Positions 34,164-44,209 are shown, counted from the stretch's first letter. The stretch: 64,000 nucleotides of DNA from CALVGQ01 sp031551965 (GCA_031551965.1 JAVBMW010000009.1:158470-222469); one strand, 5' to 3'. The notes: generated from the letters alone by a model not told the origin. Numbers and translations are program-made.

Positions 34164-36466
34164 GAGCTTTTACGACTAAGAAACGTTACGACTGTTGCCC
34201 CAACGCCTCCTTCTCCTTGTCCACCCATCCTAAACTCAATATCTTTACGTTTCTTTAAACGTTCATGTATCGCCAAGCGAAGTGCCCCTGTACCTACACC
34301 GTGAATAATTCTGACACTTGGAAGTCCCGATAGGATCGCATCATCCATATATTTGTCATAAACATTAAGTGCTTCTTCTACTCTCATTCCAATCAGATTG
34401 CATTCCATTGATATTTTCGGTTTCACATGATCAATATATCTTTTTGCAGGTTTTTCTTTTTGAACTGCAATTTTACGGTGTCTTAACTGATCAACTTTCG
34501 TTGTGATTTTCATTCCAGACACATCAATGATCGCCTTATCTTTATTTAAAGAGATAATCTTACCGATTTGATTTGAATTTTTAATTGATACAGTATTTCC
34601 AACTTCAAAATCTTCTACGATTTCTTCCTCTTCTTCAACCTCATCGAGAGTATTAAGCTGTTTCTTAAAATCATTGTATTCATGGATTTTAACTTCAGAT
34701 TTTTGTTTTAACTCTTCAAAGTAAATTTCAGCTTGTAGTTTTACATCTTCAACATACTCCTGTGCTTCTAGTTTCGCTTTATCCATTAAGTTTTCTTTTT
34801 GCATCTGAAGGGTTTCTTTTTCTTGCGTTAATTTCTTCTCTAATTCACTGATCTCATTTAATTTTTGTGTCAGTTCAAATTCGAGTTGATTGTTTTTTAA
34901 TACTTGGGATTCGAGTTTTTCTATTAATTCATCTTCTGATGAACGTTGTTGCGACTTCAAAAATTCTGCTTCTTTTAAGATTGATTCTTTCAAACCAAAT
35001 TTACGGGCAATGACAAAGGCATTGGATTGTCCTGTTAAACCTTCAATATACTTAAAAGTTGGAGTCATTTTCTCCACATCGAATTGTACTGAAGCCAACA
35101 AAATATCTTCATGTTTCTTACCATATGTTTTTAAACGTCCATAGTGTGTTGTCGCAACGCTAATACACCCTTTTTTGCGTAATTCGTTTAAAACAGCGAT
35201 CGCTAGACTTTCACCTTCTTTTGGATCCGTACCAGAACCGATCTCATCCAGCAATACCAATGATTTTTCTGTAACATTGGATGTGATATGGGCTAATTTA
35301 GAAATATGAGCAGAAAAAGTCGAAAGTGATTGTTCAATTGATTGGTCATCTGTGATATCAAGATATAACTCATCAAACATACAGACATCTGCCTCTTCGC
35401 ATGGAATAGGAATCCCTGCATAAGTCATCAGTACGAACAAACCAATTACCTTTAAACTTACAGTTTTCCCACCTGTATTTGGTCCAGTGATCAACAACAA
35501 CTTCGTTTTATCACTCAATCGATACGTATTCGCAACGACATGTTTTGGGTCAATAAAAGGATGCCTTGCCTTTATAAAGTTAAGTTCTTTTCTATCTGTA
35601 AGATTTGCGATTATTCCATCAACTTCTTTACCATATCGTGCTTTCGCAAAAATACCATCCAATAAAGCCATTGTTTCAAGATTAGCGATATAATGTTCAG
35701 CTCCACCCTTAACGATCTGACTGCATTCAAAAAGAATGCGTTCTACTTCTTCGTTATGTTGTGATTGCAACATTTGTTTTTCATTATTTAAATTCACCAA
35801 ACAAGCTGGTTCCACATAAGTCGTTTGACCTGATGCACTTTCACCATGGATAAAACCACCTAAACTATTTTTCTCTGACATCTTCGCTAAAACAACAACA
35901 CGATTATTACGAGTTGTCACAATTGTATCCATTAACTTACTTGAATTTGCATTAATAAATTTAGCTGCTTCGCGACTCAGATCCGCATCAATACTCTTCA
36001 TTCTTTTACGAATCGAAGATAATTTTGGTGAAGCATTATCTAAAACTTCACCATAACTCGAAATGCATTTTTCGATTGCTTCCGTGATTTTTGGATGGCT
36101 GACTAATGAATTCATTAATTCATTCAAACCTTCAGTTTCAAATTCTACTTTCTTCATGTAGTTAAGCATTGAAGCTAAACCACGTTCATGATCACAGACA
36201 TATAATAAATCCATAGGTGAACAAATACCATCACGTAGTGCTTGTTTCAAAATATCTTCTATATCTCTAATTCCATCAAAGGGTAAACTTCCATAACGGA
36301 TCGTACAGTCCAAAGCTTCTTTTGAGCGATTACATTCTCTTTGAATGATCAGAGGCCGAAACAAAACTTCCGTATCAAGAACGAGTTGTTTTCCCTTTGA
36401 AAAAGCAGTCAACGCTGCTATTTTTTGTAATACTTCTTCAAATTGTAAACCTTGATATTGTTTCAT
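34160..36466 (-). CDS. mutS2: Endonuclease MutS2
   Basis: A MutS-family ATPase involved in ribosome rescue and recombination control in Bacillota. The clamp and lever region covers about 1-300. Walker A is TGPNTGGKTVSL (about 325) and Walker B is LVLLDEIGSGTDP (about 400). A long coiled coil (about 510-600) leads to a KOW-like segment and the C-terminal Smr nuclease domain with IIHGVGTGALR (about 721) and GGVGATVV. The 768 residues are normal. It is coupled to uvrC and spaced nine bases from cvpA. Confidence 0.94.
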   Translation of the reverse strand: MKQYQGLQFEEVLQKIAALTAFSKGKQLVLDTEVLFRPLIIQRECNRSKEALDCTIRYGSLPFDGIRDIEDILKQALRDGICSPMDLLYVCDHERGLASMLNYMKKVEFETEGLNELMNSLVSHPKITEAIEKCISSYGEVLDNASPKLSSIRKRMKSIDADLSREAAKFINANSSKLMDTIVTTRNNRVVVLAKMSEKNSLGGFIHGESASGQTTYVEPACLVNLNNEKQMLQSQHNEEVERILFECSQIVKGGAEHYIANLETMALLDGIFAKARYGKEVDGIIANLTDRKELNFIKARHPFIDPKHVVANTYRLSDKTKLLLITGPNTGGKTVSLKVIGLFVLMTYAGIPIPCEEADVCMFDELYLDITDDQSIEQSLSTFSAHISKLAHITSNVTEKSLVLLDEIGSGTDPKEGESLAIAVLNELRKKGCISVATTHYGRLKTYGKKHEDILLASVQFDVEKMTPTFKYIEGLTGQSNAFVIARKFGLKESILKEAEFLKSQQRSSEDELIEKLESQVLKNNQLEFELTQKLNEISELEKKLTQEKETLQMQKENLMDKAKLEAQEYVEDVKLQAEIYFEELKQKSEVKIHEYNDFKKQLNTLDEVEEEEEIVEDFEVGNTVSIKNSNQIGKIISLNKDKAIIDVSGMKITTKVDQLRHRKIAVQKEKPAKRYIDHVKPKISMECNLIGMRVEEALNVYDKYMDDAILSGLPSVRIIHGVGTGALRLAIHERLKKRKDIEFRMGGQGEGGVGATVVTFLSRKSS

Positions 36467-36475
36467 AATATTCCT

Positions 36476-37135
36476 TTATCTTATAATTTCATCTAATTTA
36501 ATTTCATCTAATTTGTATTCTAACGCTAGTTTTTGGATTTCTTCAATATCCTGTTCACTTAAAACATCACCATTAATGATTCTTGTCATTATTTCATTTT
36601 GCATAACCAATTGTTCAGCTTGTTTCAAAAAATGAACTGATCCAATTTGTACTGGTTTCAGTAATGATTCATCAATAAGTTGAACTCCTTCCGGAATAAT
36701 AGGCATTGATAAGATAAAAATCGCAATAATACACCATAACCAAGTAATCGCAACACCAAAGAATACACCAATAAATTGATTGATTTCTTTAATGATTGGA
36801 ATTTCTTGTAACATTTTAACGATTGGTTTCAATATCAGCAAAATCAGTTTGATTGCGACAAAAATAATTAAAGCAATAAAATATTGATTGATCGTAACTT
36901 GTAATAAATTGGAAAATATTGAATCTTGTAATGGTAACCAACTTTTTGGATAAAGCATGATGACAGGTGCTAAAACCTTAGAAAGATTCCAAGCAACAAA
37001 CATCGCAAAAAAGCTACCTAAACATTCCCACAAAGAGAGTAAAAAACCTTTTGAGTAACAACGAATCATATTAATAATTAATACAACTACACAAATAGTA
37101 TTAACAATAAATGCAGAACTAACATTCATATCCAT
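36476..37135 (-). CDS. CvpA-family membrane protein
   Basis: A protein of about 219 residues with four hydrophobic segments (about 8-27, 36-56, 74-100, 116-142) and a polar C-terminal tail. It fits the CvpA/YshB family, which precedes mutS2 in many Bacillota. I chose the ATG at 37135, eight bases after AAGGAGG; the ATG at 37144 is too close to that site. It is divergently transcribed from RNase HIII, and the two promoters overlap. Confidence 0.8.
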   Translation of the reverse strand: MDMNVSSAFIVNTICVVVLIINMIRCYSKGFLLSLWECLGSFFAMFVAWNLSKVLAPVIMLYPKSWLPLQDSIFSNLLQVTINQYFIALIIFVAIKLILLILKPIVKMLQEIPIIKEINQFIGVFFGVAITWLWCIIAIFILSMPIIPEGVQLIDESLLKPVQIGSVHFLKQAEQLVMQNEIMTRIINGDVLSEQDIEEIQKLALEYKLDEIKLDEIIR

Positions 37136-37153
37136 GACATCCACCTCCTTAAT

Positions 37154-37182
37154 ATCATACCGAAATCTTGGCTGAAAGGCAA
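37154..37182 (-). promoter_or_regulatory. cvpA-mutS2-uvrC promoter
   Basis: Minus-strand TTGCCT (37177-37182), 17-base spacer and TATGAT (37154-37159). It overlaps the divergent rnhC promoter at 37168-37197. Confidence 0.6.
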
Positions 37183-37197
37183 ATAATGTGTTATGAT
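37168..37197 (+). promoter_or_regulatory. rnhC promoter
   Basis: TTGGCT (37168-37173), 18-base spacer and TATGAT (37192-37197). Its -35 region overlaps that of the divergent cvpA promoter, so the two transcripts may compete. Confidence 0.55.
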
Positions 37198-37218
37198 ATT
37201 TTTTAGGATGGTGTATCT

Positions 37219-38088
37219 ATGGACACGTATACTTGCTTATTAACCCCGCCTCAAATTGAAAAACTAAATCAAATATTAAAAGATGAAAGACATATGCCAC
37301 CCACAGAGAATATGTTTTATCGTATCCGCACTGAAAACTGTACGATCACCGCTTATAAATCAGGAAAGGTAGTTTTCCAAGGAAAAGATGCCTCTATTTA
37401 TGCTGCAAGCTATATGGAACCCGATACTAGCTTTGTGGATCATGTAGGCAGTGATGAATGTGGTACTGGTGATTACTTTGGTCCAGTATGTGTTTGTGCC
37501 TGTGTTGTGAGAAAAAAAGATTTGACTTTACTTAATCGATTAGATATCAAAGATTCTAAACAAATCGATGATTCCGTTATTATTAAAGTTGCTCCATTGT
37601 TGATGAAACATCTTGATCACAGTTTACTCATATTAGAAAATGAAAAATACAATATTGTTCAACAAGAATATAATCTTAATAAAATAAAAGCATTGCTTCA
37701 TAATAAATCTTATCTAAATTTATTTAAAGCTTATAAAGATGTTCCAAAAATGCAGATCATTGATCAATTTTGCGAAGAGTCAACCTATTATGGTTATTTA
37801 AAACAAGAAAAAGAAGTAGTCCGTACTTTGCGTTTTGAAACAAAAGCCGAAAATAAATTTTTAGCTGTTGCCTGTGCTTCGATTATTGCAAGATATGCAT
37901 TTTTACAATCCATGCTTAAGTTAGAAGTTCGATATGGGCAGCTCTTTCAAAAAGGTGCTAGTGCTAAAACTGATATGGACGCAGTAAAATTTGCGAAAAA
38001 ATATGGTTTTGACAATCTAAATAAAGTTGCAAAATTACATTTTAAAAATACTCAAAATGTCAAACAAATTTTAGCTGAGGAGGAGTAA
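37219..38088 (+). CDS. rnhC: Ribonuclease HIII
   Basis: Cleaves RNA in RNA-DNA hybrids. An N-terminal TBP-like substrate domain (about 1-70) distinguishes it from RNase HII. The active-site region is GSDECGTGDYFGPV (about 77-90). Further catalytic acids are in LDIKDSKQI and IIDQFCEE, and the C-terminal part is ASIIARYAFL. The 289 residues match the family. It is followed two bases later by a lipoprotein gene whose ribosome site lies in the rnhC 3' end. Confidence 0.93.
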   Translation: MDTYTCLLTPPQIEKLNQILKDERHMPPTENMFYRIRTENCTITAYKSGKVVFQGKDASIYAASYMEPDTSFVDHVGSDECGTGDYFGPVCVCACVVRKKDLTLLNRLDIKDSKQIDDSVIIKVAPLLMKHLDHSLLILENEKYNIVQQEYNLNKIKALLHNKSYLNLFKAYKDVPKMQIIDQFCEESTYYGYLKQEKEVVRTLRFETKAENKFLAVACASIIARYAFLQSMLKLEVRYGQLFQKGASAKTDMDAVKFAKKYGFDNLNKVAKLHFKNTQNVKQILAEEE

Positions 38089-38090
38089 AA

Positions 38091-39662
38091 TTGAAGAAGA
38101 TATTAATTTTAATTTTATCATTTCTATTAGTGGGTTGTTCAACTCAAACACCGACAGCAAAAAATCCAACTTATACAAGTGATCCTGATCTGAATTACTA
38201 TAAAAGCCGGATATTAGAAGAAAATAACGATCGTGTTCGTGACTACATAATTGAAAATAAAATTTATGATGATTATCTTAAGCTCATCGGACTAACTGTT
38301 GATGATCTTACAATTACTACTTACAACAACTCCGTGACAGTTTCATCCGATTATCATGAAAAGCCAATCTATAACATTGATTTAACTTTTGATGGTAAAG
38401 TTAAAGCTGTTGAAACCAATTTATTTTATTCAACTTCATTAACTTATGAAAAAAAAGGTGAAATCAAAACTATTGATCTTAATTATAAATTCAATTTGGA
38501 TGAAAGTTGGTTTGTTTTAGACAACAAAGTTGATCATTTTGAAGTTGGCTATCACAATGAACAGGATGCTTTTATACCTGCCGTTGATGGAGATGGTATT
38601 GCTGAACCAACTGTTTTTACAGTTAATCTTCATTATGAAATGGTCAAAGTTTATGAACAATGTTTACCAATTGCATATGATATCAATCAAAAAGAACTAG
38701 AATTGATTCCCTTCTTATTATCCATATTGGCAGAAAAAGAAGAAATCGATCTGACAAATTTAGGGAATTCTTGTTTTATCGATCATAGCCAAACAAATGA
38801 TATCAATCATATCTATGAAAGTTTTGGTCAGTTATGTATTAATCAAGAAGGTGATCTTTACTTTAACGCTTTTGATAATAATTATTATTCAGCTCTCAAC
38901 AATTTAAATTATAAAGTATTGACATCATATAAACTAAACGCAATAGATAGAACTTTTATAAATTCCCAAAATCTTATCTTCTTTGTGACAACGGATGGAA
39001 AAATTATTGGTGTTGATTTAAATGTTCTTGCCAAAAAAGGCGAGTTGAATATAGTAAATACTTTTGAACATCCAGATAAAATCAAATCCATCTTACGTAC
39101 TACTCCGATCATCAATGGATATGTATTCACTGTTTTAACAGAAAAAGGTAAAACAAATTATTTATTTTCAGATGGCTCGATCATTGAAAACGCAAGTAGC
39201 TTGTATGAATCTTCGCAAAAATCTGATCAGTGGATCAAACGTTATCTTGATCTAGTTCTTTATAACTTTTATAAAAACCGAAATTATTTACCTGCTTTCG
39301 ATGCACTGACTGATGAAGAATTATATTATGCAACAAGTACTTTAAGTGCTTACCTGCCAGGCTATTCTTTAAAATACACACCCAATAGTTTCACATTTGA
39401 TCAAGATATTCTTAATGAACTGGCTGAGAAAGTATTCAATGTTGCGGAAGTTAAACCGCTTGAAAGTGATTATTACTATTTTTCATCGGATCCTAAAATC
39501 GTCGAAGCTGAGTATAAAATCAATTCCAAAGGAAATCAAATTTTAGTTGATGCTACTATGATCGAACATCTTAGTAAATATTACAAATATAATTATGATT
39601 ATATTATTACTTTAGAGTGTGATGAAACAAGCTGTGCCATTATAAAAATTGAAAACAAGTAA
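38091..39662 (+). CDS. Unknown large lipoprotein
   Basis: A 523-residue predicted surface lipoprotein starting with TTG. The lipobox LLVGC gives the lipid Cys at about residue 16, followed by a Thr/Pro/Asn linker. GGAGGAG lies a few bases upstream. The rest is a soluble, Tyr- and Asn-rich region with no motif I recognise. The stretch DRTFINSQNLIFFVTTDGKI hints at a beta-propeller-like middle part. It is translationally close to rnhC and ends in a terminator. Function unknown. Confidence 0.75.
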   Translation: MKKILILILSFLLVGCSTQTPTAKNPTYTSDPDLNYYKSRILEENNDRVRDYIIENKIYDDYLKLIGLTVDDLTITTYNNSVTVSSDYHEKPIYNIDLTFDGKVKAVETNLFYSTSLTYEKKGEIKTIDLNYKFNLDESWFVLDNKVDHFEVGYHNEQDAFIPAVDGDGIAEPTVFTVNLHYEMVKVYEQCLPIAYDINQKELELIPFLLSILAEKEEIDLTNLGNSCFIDHSQTNDINHIYESFGQLCINQEGDLYFNAFDNNYYSALNNLNYKVLTSYKLNAIDRTFINSQNLIFFVTTDGKIIGVDLNVLAKKGELNIVNTFEHPDKIKSILRTTPIINGYVFTVLTEKGKTNYLFSDGSIIENASSLYESSQKSDQWIKRYLDLVLYNFYKNRNYLPAFDALTDEELYYATSTLSAYLPGYSLKYTPNSFTFDQDILNELAEKVFNVAEVKPLESDYYYFSSDPKIVEAEYKINSKGNQILVDATMIEHLSKYYKYNYDYIITLECDETSCAIIKIENK

Positions 39663-39668
39663 ACACAA

Positions 39669-39696
39669 AGCCTTCCAAATCGGAAGGCTCATTTTT
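39669..39696 (+). terminator. Terminator after the lipoprotein gene
   Basis: Perfect stem AGCCTTCC / GGAAGGCT with an AAATC loop, then CATTTTT. It lies between convergent genes and overlaps the comEB stop region. Confidence 0.85.
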
Positions 39697-40171
39697 ATAT
39701 ATTCTCGATGATCAATTTTTTAGTTGGTGCAATTTGTACAAGTTGAACCCCTGCTGCATTCAACATTTTTTTACTAATGATTACTGCTTCTGTATCAGCA
39801 TATTTGTCACATTCATAAACGATCCTACTGATTCCAGCTTGAATGATAGCTTTAGCACATTCATTACATGGAAATAATGACACATAAACTGTACATCCAT
39901 TTACAGGTCTTGGGCTATTTAAAATCGCATTTAGTTCAGCATGGACAACATAGGCATATTTTGTATCCAACATTCCACCTTCTCTACCCCATGGAAAAGT
40001 ATCATCACTACATCCTCGTGGTAATCCATTGTAACCAATACTCACTACACGATTAGCGTCATCCACGATCACCGCTCCTACTTGTGTAGATGGATCTTTA
40101 CTTCTTAAAGCAGACAAATGAGCCATTGCCATAAAATACTCATTCCAAGTCAATACATTTTCTCTTTTCAT
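39695..40171 (-). CDS. dCMP deaminase (ComEB-like)
   Basis: A zinc-dependent deaminase making dUMP from dCMP. The zinc and proton-shuttle motif is HAELNAIL (about 73) with PCNECAK (about 100). DPSTQVGAVIVD (about 26) is the usual substrate segment. I chose the ATG at 40171 (MKRENVL), preceded by GGAGG; the GTG at 40186 is inside that site. About 158 residues is normal. It is close to the rhomboid gene upstream. Confidence 0.88.
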   Translation of the reverse strand: MKRENVLTWNEYFMAMAHLSALRSKDPSTQVGAVIVDDANRVVSIGYNGLPRGCSDDTFPWGREGGMLDTKYAYVVHAELNAILNSPRPVNGCTVYVSLFPCNECAKAIIQAGISRIVYECDKYADTEAVIISKKMLNAAGVQLVQIAPTKKLIIENI

Positions 40172-40185
40172 ATGTGTTTCCTCCA

Positions 40186-41424
40186 CTACCTATTATAATA
40201 GAATTTATTAATATTTTTAAGTAAATTATCAGAATAAAAGTTTAAATGTAGTTTATTACAAACTTCAATAATTTCATACTCATTTGAATATGGTTTTTTC
40301 TCTACATTTTTATCGATAATCACTCGATAAGATAGAAATAGAACTAAAATTGTGAAACAAATCTTTGCATGAATTTTAAATGATTCCAACTTGGGATCTT
40401 TTGAGAGTAAAAATCCGATAGCCAATCCAGAAATCAATCCACCTAAATGTGCAGAAACTGCAATTCCAGGCATAAAATTCACAAACAGATTGATAAGTAT
40501 AATTTGATAAATCCATTTTTTTAATGCTGGATGACGCATTAGTGAATTTGGGACAAATGTTTGGATGAATAGTGCTCCAAACAATCCGTAAATACCTCCG
40601 CTTAATCCTACCGCAAGTAAAGAAGTTTCAAATGTATGAAAAATCATCGTTCCTAAAATTGTTGAACCTAATAAAATAATCATAAAGTTTCTTTTACCGT
40701 AAACTTTTTCCGTAAGTGGTCCCAGATAAAACAAAGAAAACATATTCATAAGGAGATGCAAAATACTACCATGGGTTAATCCCACTGTCAAAAAACGCCA
40801 GTATTCATGATTTACAATCACAAAACGTCGATAATAAGCTCCCATGAAAATCTCTGCAGAAATATTGCTTATACCAAAAACCATACTTACTAATTGAGTT
40901 AAACAATAAGTTATAACACAAATCGCAATAACTACATATGACGGTCTTAAGACAAATTTATGTTTTATTTTTCGAACCTTTTCTTTCTGATGATTTAACT
41001 CTTTTAAATCATCAAGCAACTCGTTATAACGTGCTTGATTGTCGGTAAAATTTGTAATTGCTTTTTCAACAAGTGGAAACATGAAGACAAGTGATTTACC
41101 AACTGAAGAACCACTTTTCATAATTACTTGTTCATAATCAGGATCTGTATCTACTTCTGTCTCATCGGTCGTATGGATCGTCAACAAACGGCAATCTGTT
41201 TTTAATAGTTTTTTTAAAGCTTCATGAATTTTAAGCATTTTTTCTTTGTCAAAATAAACCGATTCAGCAGATTTTCCAGTGATTCTAATAATTGGAAATT
41301 CCATGTTACTTGGATTCGTTAACCAAAAATCGCCATCTGAGCCATTGATTGTCACAAACCGATAATTATGGTTTTTCACAAAATAAATAGCTAGTTCAAA
41401 TGCTTTAACATCTTCATTTCTCAA
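40186..41424 (-). CDS. Rhomboid-family intramembrane serine protease with N-terminal soluble domain
   Basis: A 412-residue protein. An N-terminal cytosolic domain (about 1-165) is followed by six to seven membrane segments. Rhomboid hallmarks are HLLMNMFSL (about 233), the Ser nucleophile in GLSGGIYGLFG (about 275) and the His in AHLGGLISG (about 325). The layout is like Bacillus GluP/YqgP. The start appears to be TTG, with GGGAG upstream in the rluD 3' end. Possible roles include quality control of membrane proteins. Confidence 0.85.
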   Translation of the reverse strand: MRNEDVKAFELAIYFVKNHNYRFVTINGSDGDFWLTNPSNMEFPIIRITGKSAESVYFDKEKMLKIHEALKKLLKTDCRLLTIHTTDETEVDTDPDYEQVIMKSGSSVGKSLVFMFPLVEKAITNFTDNQARYNELLDDLKELNHQKEKVRKIKHKFVLRPSYVVIAICVITYCLTQLVSMVFGISNISAEIFMGAYYRRFVIVNHEYWRFLTVGLTHGSILHLLMNMFSLFYLGPLTEKVYGKRNFMIILLGSTILGTMIFHTFETSLLAVGLSGGIYGLFGALFIQTFVPNSLMRHPALKKWIYQIILINLFVNFMPGIAVSAHLGGLISGLAIGFLLSKDPKLESFKIHAKICFTILVLFLSYRVIIDKNVEKKPYSNEYEIIEVCNKLHLNFYSDNLLKNINKFYYNR

Positions 41425-41426
41425 AA

Positions 41427-42350
41427 CTATTCTCCCTTTCTTTCTTCTCTTAGCTTATCAAGTAGTTCACTATACTCTTGAGGTAAAGGTGCATTAAATG
41501 TCATTCTTTCAAGAGTTGAAGGATGGGTAAAACTCAGTTCAAAAGCGTGAAGCATTTGTCCGTTTGTATCCCATGTTTTTCTTAAAGAATATTTTGGATC
41601 CCCAACGATCGGATAACCAATATATTGCATATGAACACGAATTTGATGTGTTCTTCCTGTCTCTAAACTACATTCTAGTAGGCTAGTGTCATTGAATCTT
41701 TCTAATGTTTTAAAGTGCGTAATCGCTACTCTTGAATTATTTGCAGTTACAGCCATTTTCTGACGATCCTTTACGTCTCGTCCAATTGGAGCATCGACCG
41801 TTCCATATTCATGCGGCATAACACCATGAACAAGTGCAATATACTTACGTCCTGCTGTCTTTTGTGATAACTGTACAGATAAAGACTCATGAGCTTTATC
41901 ATTTTTACATACAACCAATAATCCTGTAGTATCTTTATCTATTCTATGTACAACACCTGGTCTTAATACACCATTGATTCCTGATAAATCCTTACAATGA
42001 AATAAAATACCATTGATCAAAGTTCCATCTGGATTACCAACTCCTGGATGAACGACCATACCTTTAGGTTTATTAATAACGATCACATCGCTATCTTCAT
42101 AAATAATATCCAAATCCATTTCTTGAGGTATAGCTTCTAATTCTTGAACTTCTGGAACTTCAATTGATATTTCATCATTTAACTTAACTTTATAATTGCT
42201 TTTACATAGTTGCCCATTGACAAAAACCCGACCTTCATCGATCAGTTTTTGAATATAATTTCGCGAAAGCTCCGGTACTAATACTCCGATTGCCTTATCT
42301 AATCGAGTTAAGGCGATTTCTTCATTAATTACTAAATTAATTTCTTCCAT
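41427..42350 (-). CDS. rluD: 23S rRNA pseudouridine synthase RluD
   Basis: An RluA-family synthase. An N-terminal S4 domain (about 12-65, with QKLIDEGRVFVNG) precedes the catalytic domain, whose HRIDKDTTGLLV (about 138) contains the catalytic Asp and RTHQIRVHM (about 235) the RNA-binding motif. About 307 residues. The start ATG at 42350 has AAGGAAG upstream and lies inside the lspA 3' end. The lspA-rluD pair is the usual Bacillota order. Confidence 0.92.
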   Translation of the reverse strand: MEEINLVINEEIALTRLDKAIGVLVPELSRNYIQKLIDEGRVFVNGQLCKSNYKVKLNDEISIEVPEVQELEAIPQEMDLDIIYEDSDVIVINKPKGMVVHPGVGNPDGTLINGILFHCKDLSGINGVLRPGVVHRIDKDTTGLLVVCKNDKAHESLSVQLSQKTAGRKYIALVHGVMPHEYGTVDAPIGRDVKDRQKMAVTANNSRVAITHFKTLERFNDTSLLECSLETGRTHQIRVHMQYIGYPIVGDPKYSLRKTWDTNGQMLHAFELSFTHPSTLERMTFNAPLPQEYSELLDKLREERKGE

Positions 42351-42807
42351 CAAATTCTTCCTTTCCAGTAAACACGATCAAAAACATCAATGCTACTCCT
42401 AAACATAAAGACATATCCGCAACATTAAAGATGGGAAAATCATAACCAAAGATAATAAAATCTAAAAAATCACGTACATACTGAAACATGATACGATCCG
42501 CAAAATTACCTAATGCTCCCGCTAAGATCATCACTAGACTAATGCGAGTAAAAGTCGCTCTTTTATCTGATTTGATAATCATATAGATCAAAGCACAACA
42601 TGCAATCGTAGTTAAGATATAAAAGAAGATCATTTTTCCTTCTAACATACTCCATGCTGCACCTGTGTTTTTTGCATAAGTAATATAAAAGAAATTCCTG
42701 ATTACTGGGATTGATTGTCCTAAAACCATCTTTGTATCAATAAAGAATTTTGTAGCCATATCTAAGGCAAATACACTAATTAAAATTGCCCATTCTTTTT
42801 TATTCAT
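42337..42807 (-). CDS. lspA: Lipoprotein signal peptidase (signal peptidase II)
   Basis: Membrane aspartic protease that removes lipoprotein signal peptides, including those of the several lipoproteins in this window. It has four membrane segments. Conserved motifs are NTGAAWSML (about 51), NFADRI with the first catalytic Asp (about 106) and FNVADMSL with the second (about 129). The 156 residues are typical. An extended -10 (TGATATAAT) lies upstream near 42825-42833 and AAGGAG precedes the ATG. Confidence 0.94.
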   Translation of the reverse strand: MNKKEWAILISVFALDMATKFFIDTKMVLGQSIPVIRNFFYITYAKNTGAAWSMLEGKMIFFYILTTIACCALIYMIIKSDKRATFTRISLVMILAGALGNFADRIMFQYVRDFLDFIIFGYDFPIFNVADMSLCLGVALMFLIVFTGKEEFDGRN

Positions 42808-43020
42808 ATATTTAACTCCTTCATCACGGTATTATATCATATATTGAAATAATTCATAAATTTTTGTTGAAAAATTTAAACTAATACCACAGTACTTTCC
42901 ATCTAAAATAATTTGAAAGTCTAAAAGCAAAACAAACTACAATCAATAACACTGATCATAATTCGGTAAAGGCATAAGCTTTTTAGCGTTTTTTTAATTT
43001 ATCCGTTATTACTTTGATCT

Positions 43021-43884
43021 TTAAATTTCTACATAAAAAGATTCGTTTTCTACTTTAAGTTTAAACCCACATAAATAATATAATTCTTTTGCATTAGAGT
43101 TAAACTTATCGACCACCAAATCAATGGTTTTAGCATTAAATTCATTTATTGCAGATGCAACTACTTTATTTAGTAAAGCCCACCCATAACCTTTTTTCCG
43201 TTTATTTTCTTTTACTGCAAATATTTCAGCAGTGAAGTGATGATAATTCATATCAAATTTAAGTACTCCATAGCCTACAAAATTATTATTACCATCTAAA
43301 GCACAAAACACTTTCCGATTTTTAGCTTCAATAATTTCATTTCCTGTAATATAAACATCTTTAAAAGTATTATCATGTAAAGCTATAAGTTCATCTTTAA
43401 ATAAATCATCATACTCAATAATGTTTTGATTGATTTGCTGAGCAACATAATCATTTTCATTTAACACCAAAATATACTCATTATCATTTTGGATAGCATT
43501 TAATTTCAGCATAAGTTGATGAACATCCTTATTTTGAATATTATAATAGAAATTAAAACGTTTTGCTGTAACTAAAAAATTTTGAGCAAATGTAAGCATT
43601 TCTTTTGCATAGGATTCATTCCAATTTATATTAAAGAATGGTCCTATACAATCGACCCAATGATTATTTGGATTATGAAAACAACCTAAGAAACCAAGTA
43701 ATCGATCATTATCAAAAAGACCAATTACGCAACTGTTTGAATCATCCATTAAATGCTGTATATCCTCTTTTATCCCAAGTTCAGTATTAGGACAATAAGC
43801 ACAATTTGTCTCTGGCACGCTATTTTTTTTAAACGCAATTTCAATACATTGAGTTAAATGGATTTTATCACAAAGCTTAATCAT
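43021..43884 (-). CDS. GNAT-family N-acetyltransferase
   Basis: A protein of about 287 residues with two GNAT-like halves. The C-terminal half has the acetyl-CoA motif ENKRKKGYGWALLNKVV (about 225-245) and a final LYYLCGFKLKVE strand-turn typical of the fold. The N-terminal half is degenerate. The substrate is unknown. I chose the ATG at 43884, preceded by GAGGTG. Its start overlaps the stop of the DUF3795 gene, so the two are made together. Confidence 0.8.
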   Translation of the reverse strand: MIKLCDKIHLTQCIEIAFKKNSVPETNCAYCPNTELGIKEDIQHLMDDSNSCVIGLFDNDRLLGFLGCFHNPNNHWVDCIGPFFNINWNESYAKEMLTFAQNFLVTAKRFNFYYNIQNKDVHQLMLKLNAIQNDNEYILVLNENDYVAQQINQNIIEYDDLFKDELIALHDNTFKDVYITGNEIIEAKNRKVFCALDGNNNFVGYGVLKFDMNYHHFTAEIFAVKENKRKKGYGWALLNKVVASAINEFNAKTIDLVVDKFNSNAKELYYLCGFKLKVENESFYVEI

Positions 43885-44140
43885 TGTGTTCACCTCGTTG
43901 ACTCTTTTTCCACTGTAACCAACGTGTATCTAAGACAGTTGCCTTTTCTTTGGTCATAATTTCATCACAAGGAAAATTGTTGCATTTACCGCAATAATCC
44001 AATCCTTGTTTATCAACACAATCAAAAGTAAAACAATCCCCAACTTTGTGAGATACTCTGCACCCTTTACATTCACCTTTTATGTATGTAGGACAACTTC
44101 CACAATAATAACCACATTTTCCAATTAAATATTCTATCAT
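43877..44140 (-). CDS. DUF3795 Cys-rich small protein
   Basis: An 87-residue protein with ten Cys in the first 60 residues (CGYYCGSCP, CKGC, CFTFDC, CGKC, PC), the pattern of the DUF3795 family. The Cys probably bind metal (zinc or Fe-S). It overlaps the GNAT gene, suggesting a joint role, for example in a modification reaction; this is inference. GGAG precedes the start. Confidence 0.8.
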   Translation of the reverse strand: MIEYLIGKCGYYCGSCPTYIKGECKGCRVSHKVGDCFTFDCVDKQGLDYCGKCNNFPCDEIMTKEKATVLDTRWLQWKKSQRGEHND

Positions 44141-44175
44141 ATCAAATCTCCGTACTTATGACCATTTTAACATAA

Positions 44176-44205
44176 GAAGAACTTGATCAACAAATCAAGT
44201 TCTTC
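44176..44205 (-). terminator. Perfect 12-bp hairpin downstream of the 158-residue protein gene
   Basis: Minus-strand stem GAAGAACTTGAT / ATCAAGTTCTTC with loop TTGTTG. It sits just after the stop codon at 44210. The T tail is poor (TTATG), so termination strength is uncertain. Confidence 0.6.
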
Positions 44206-44209
44206 CTGT

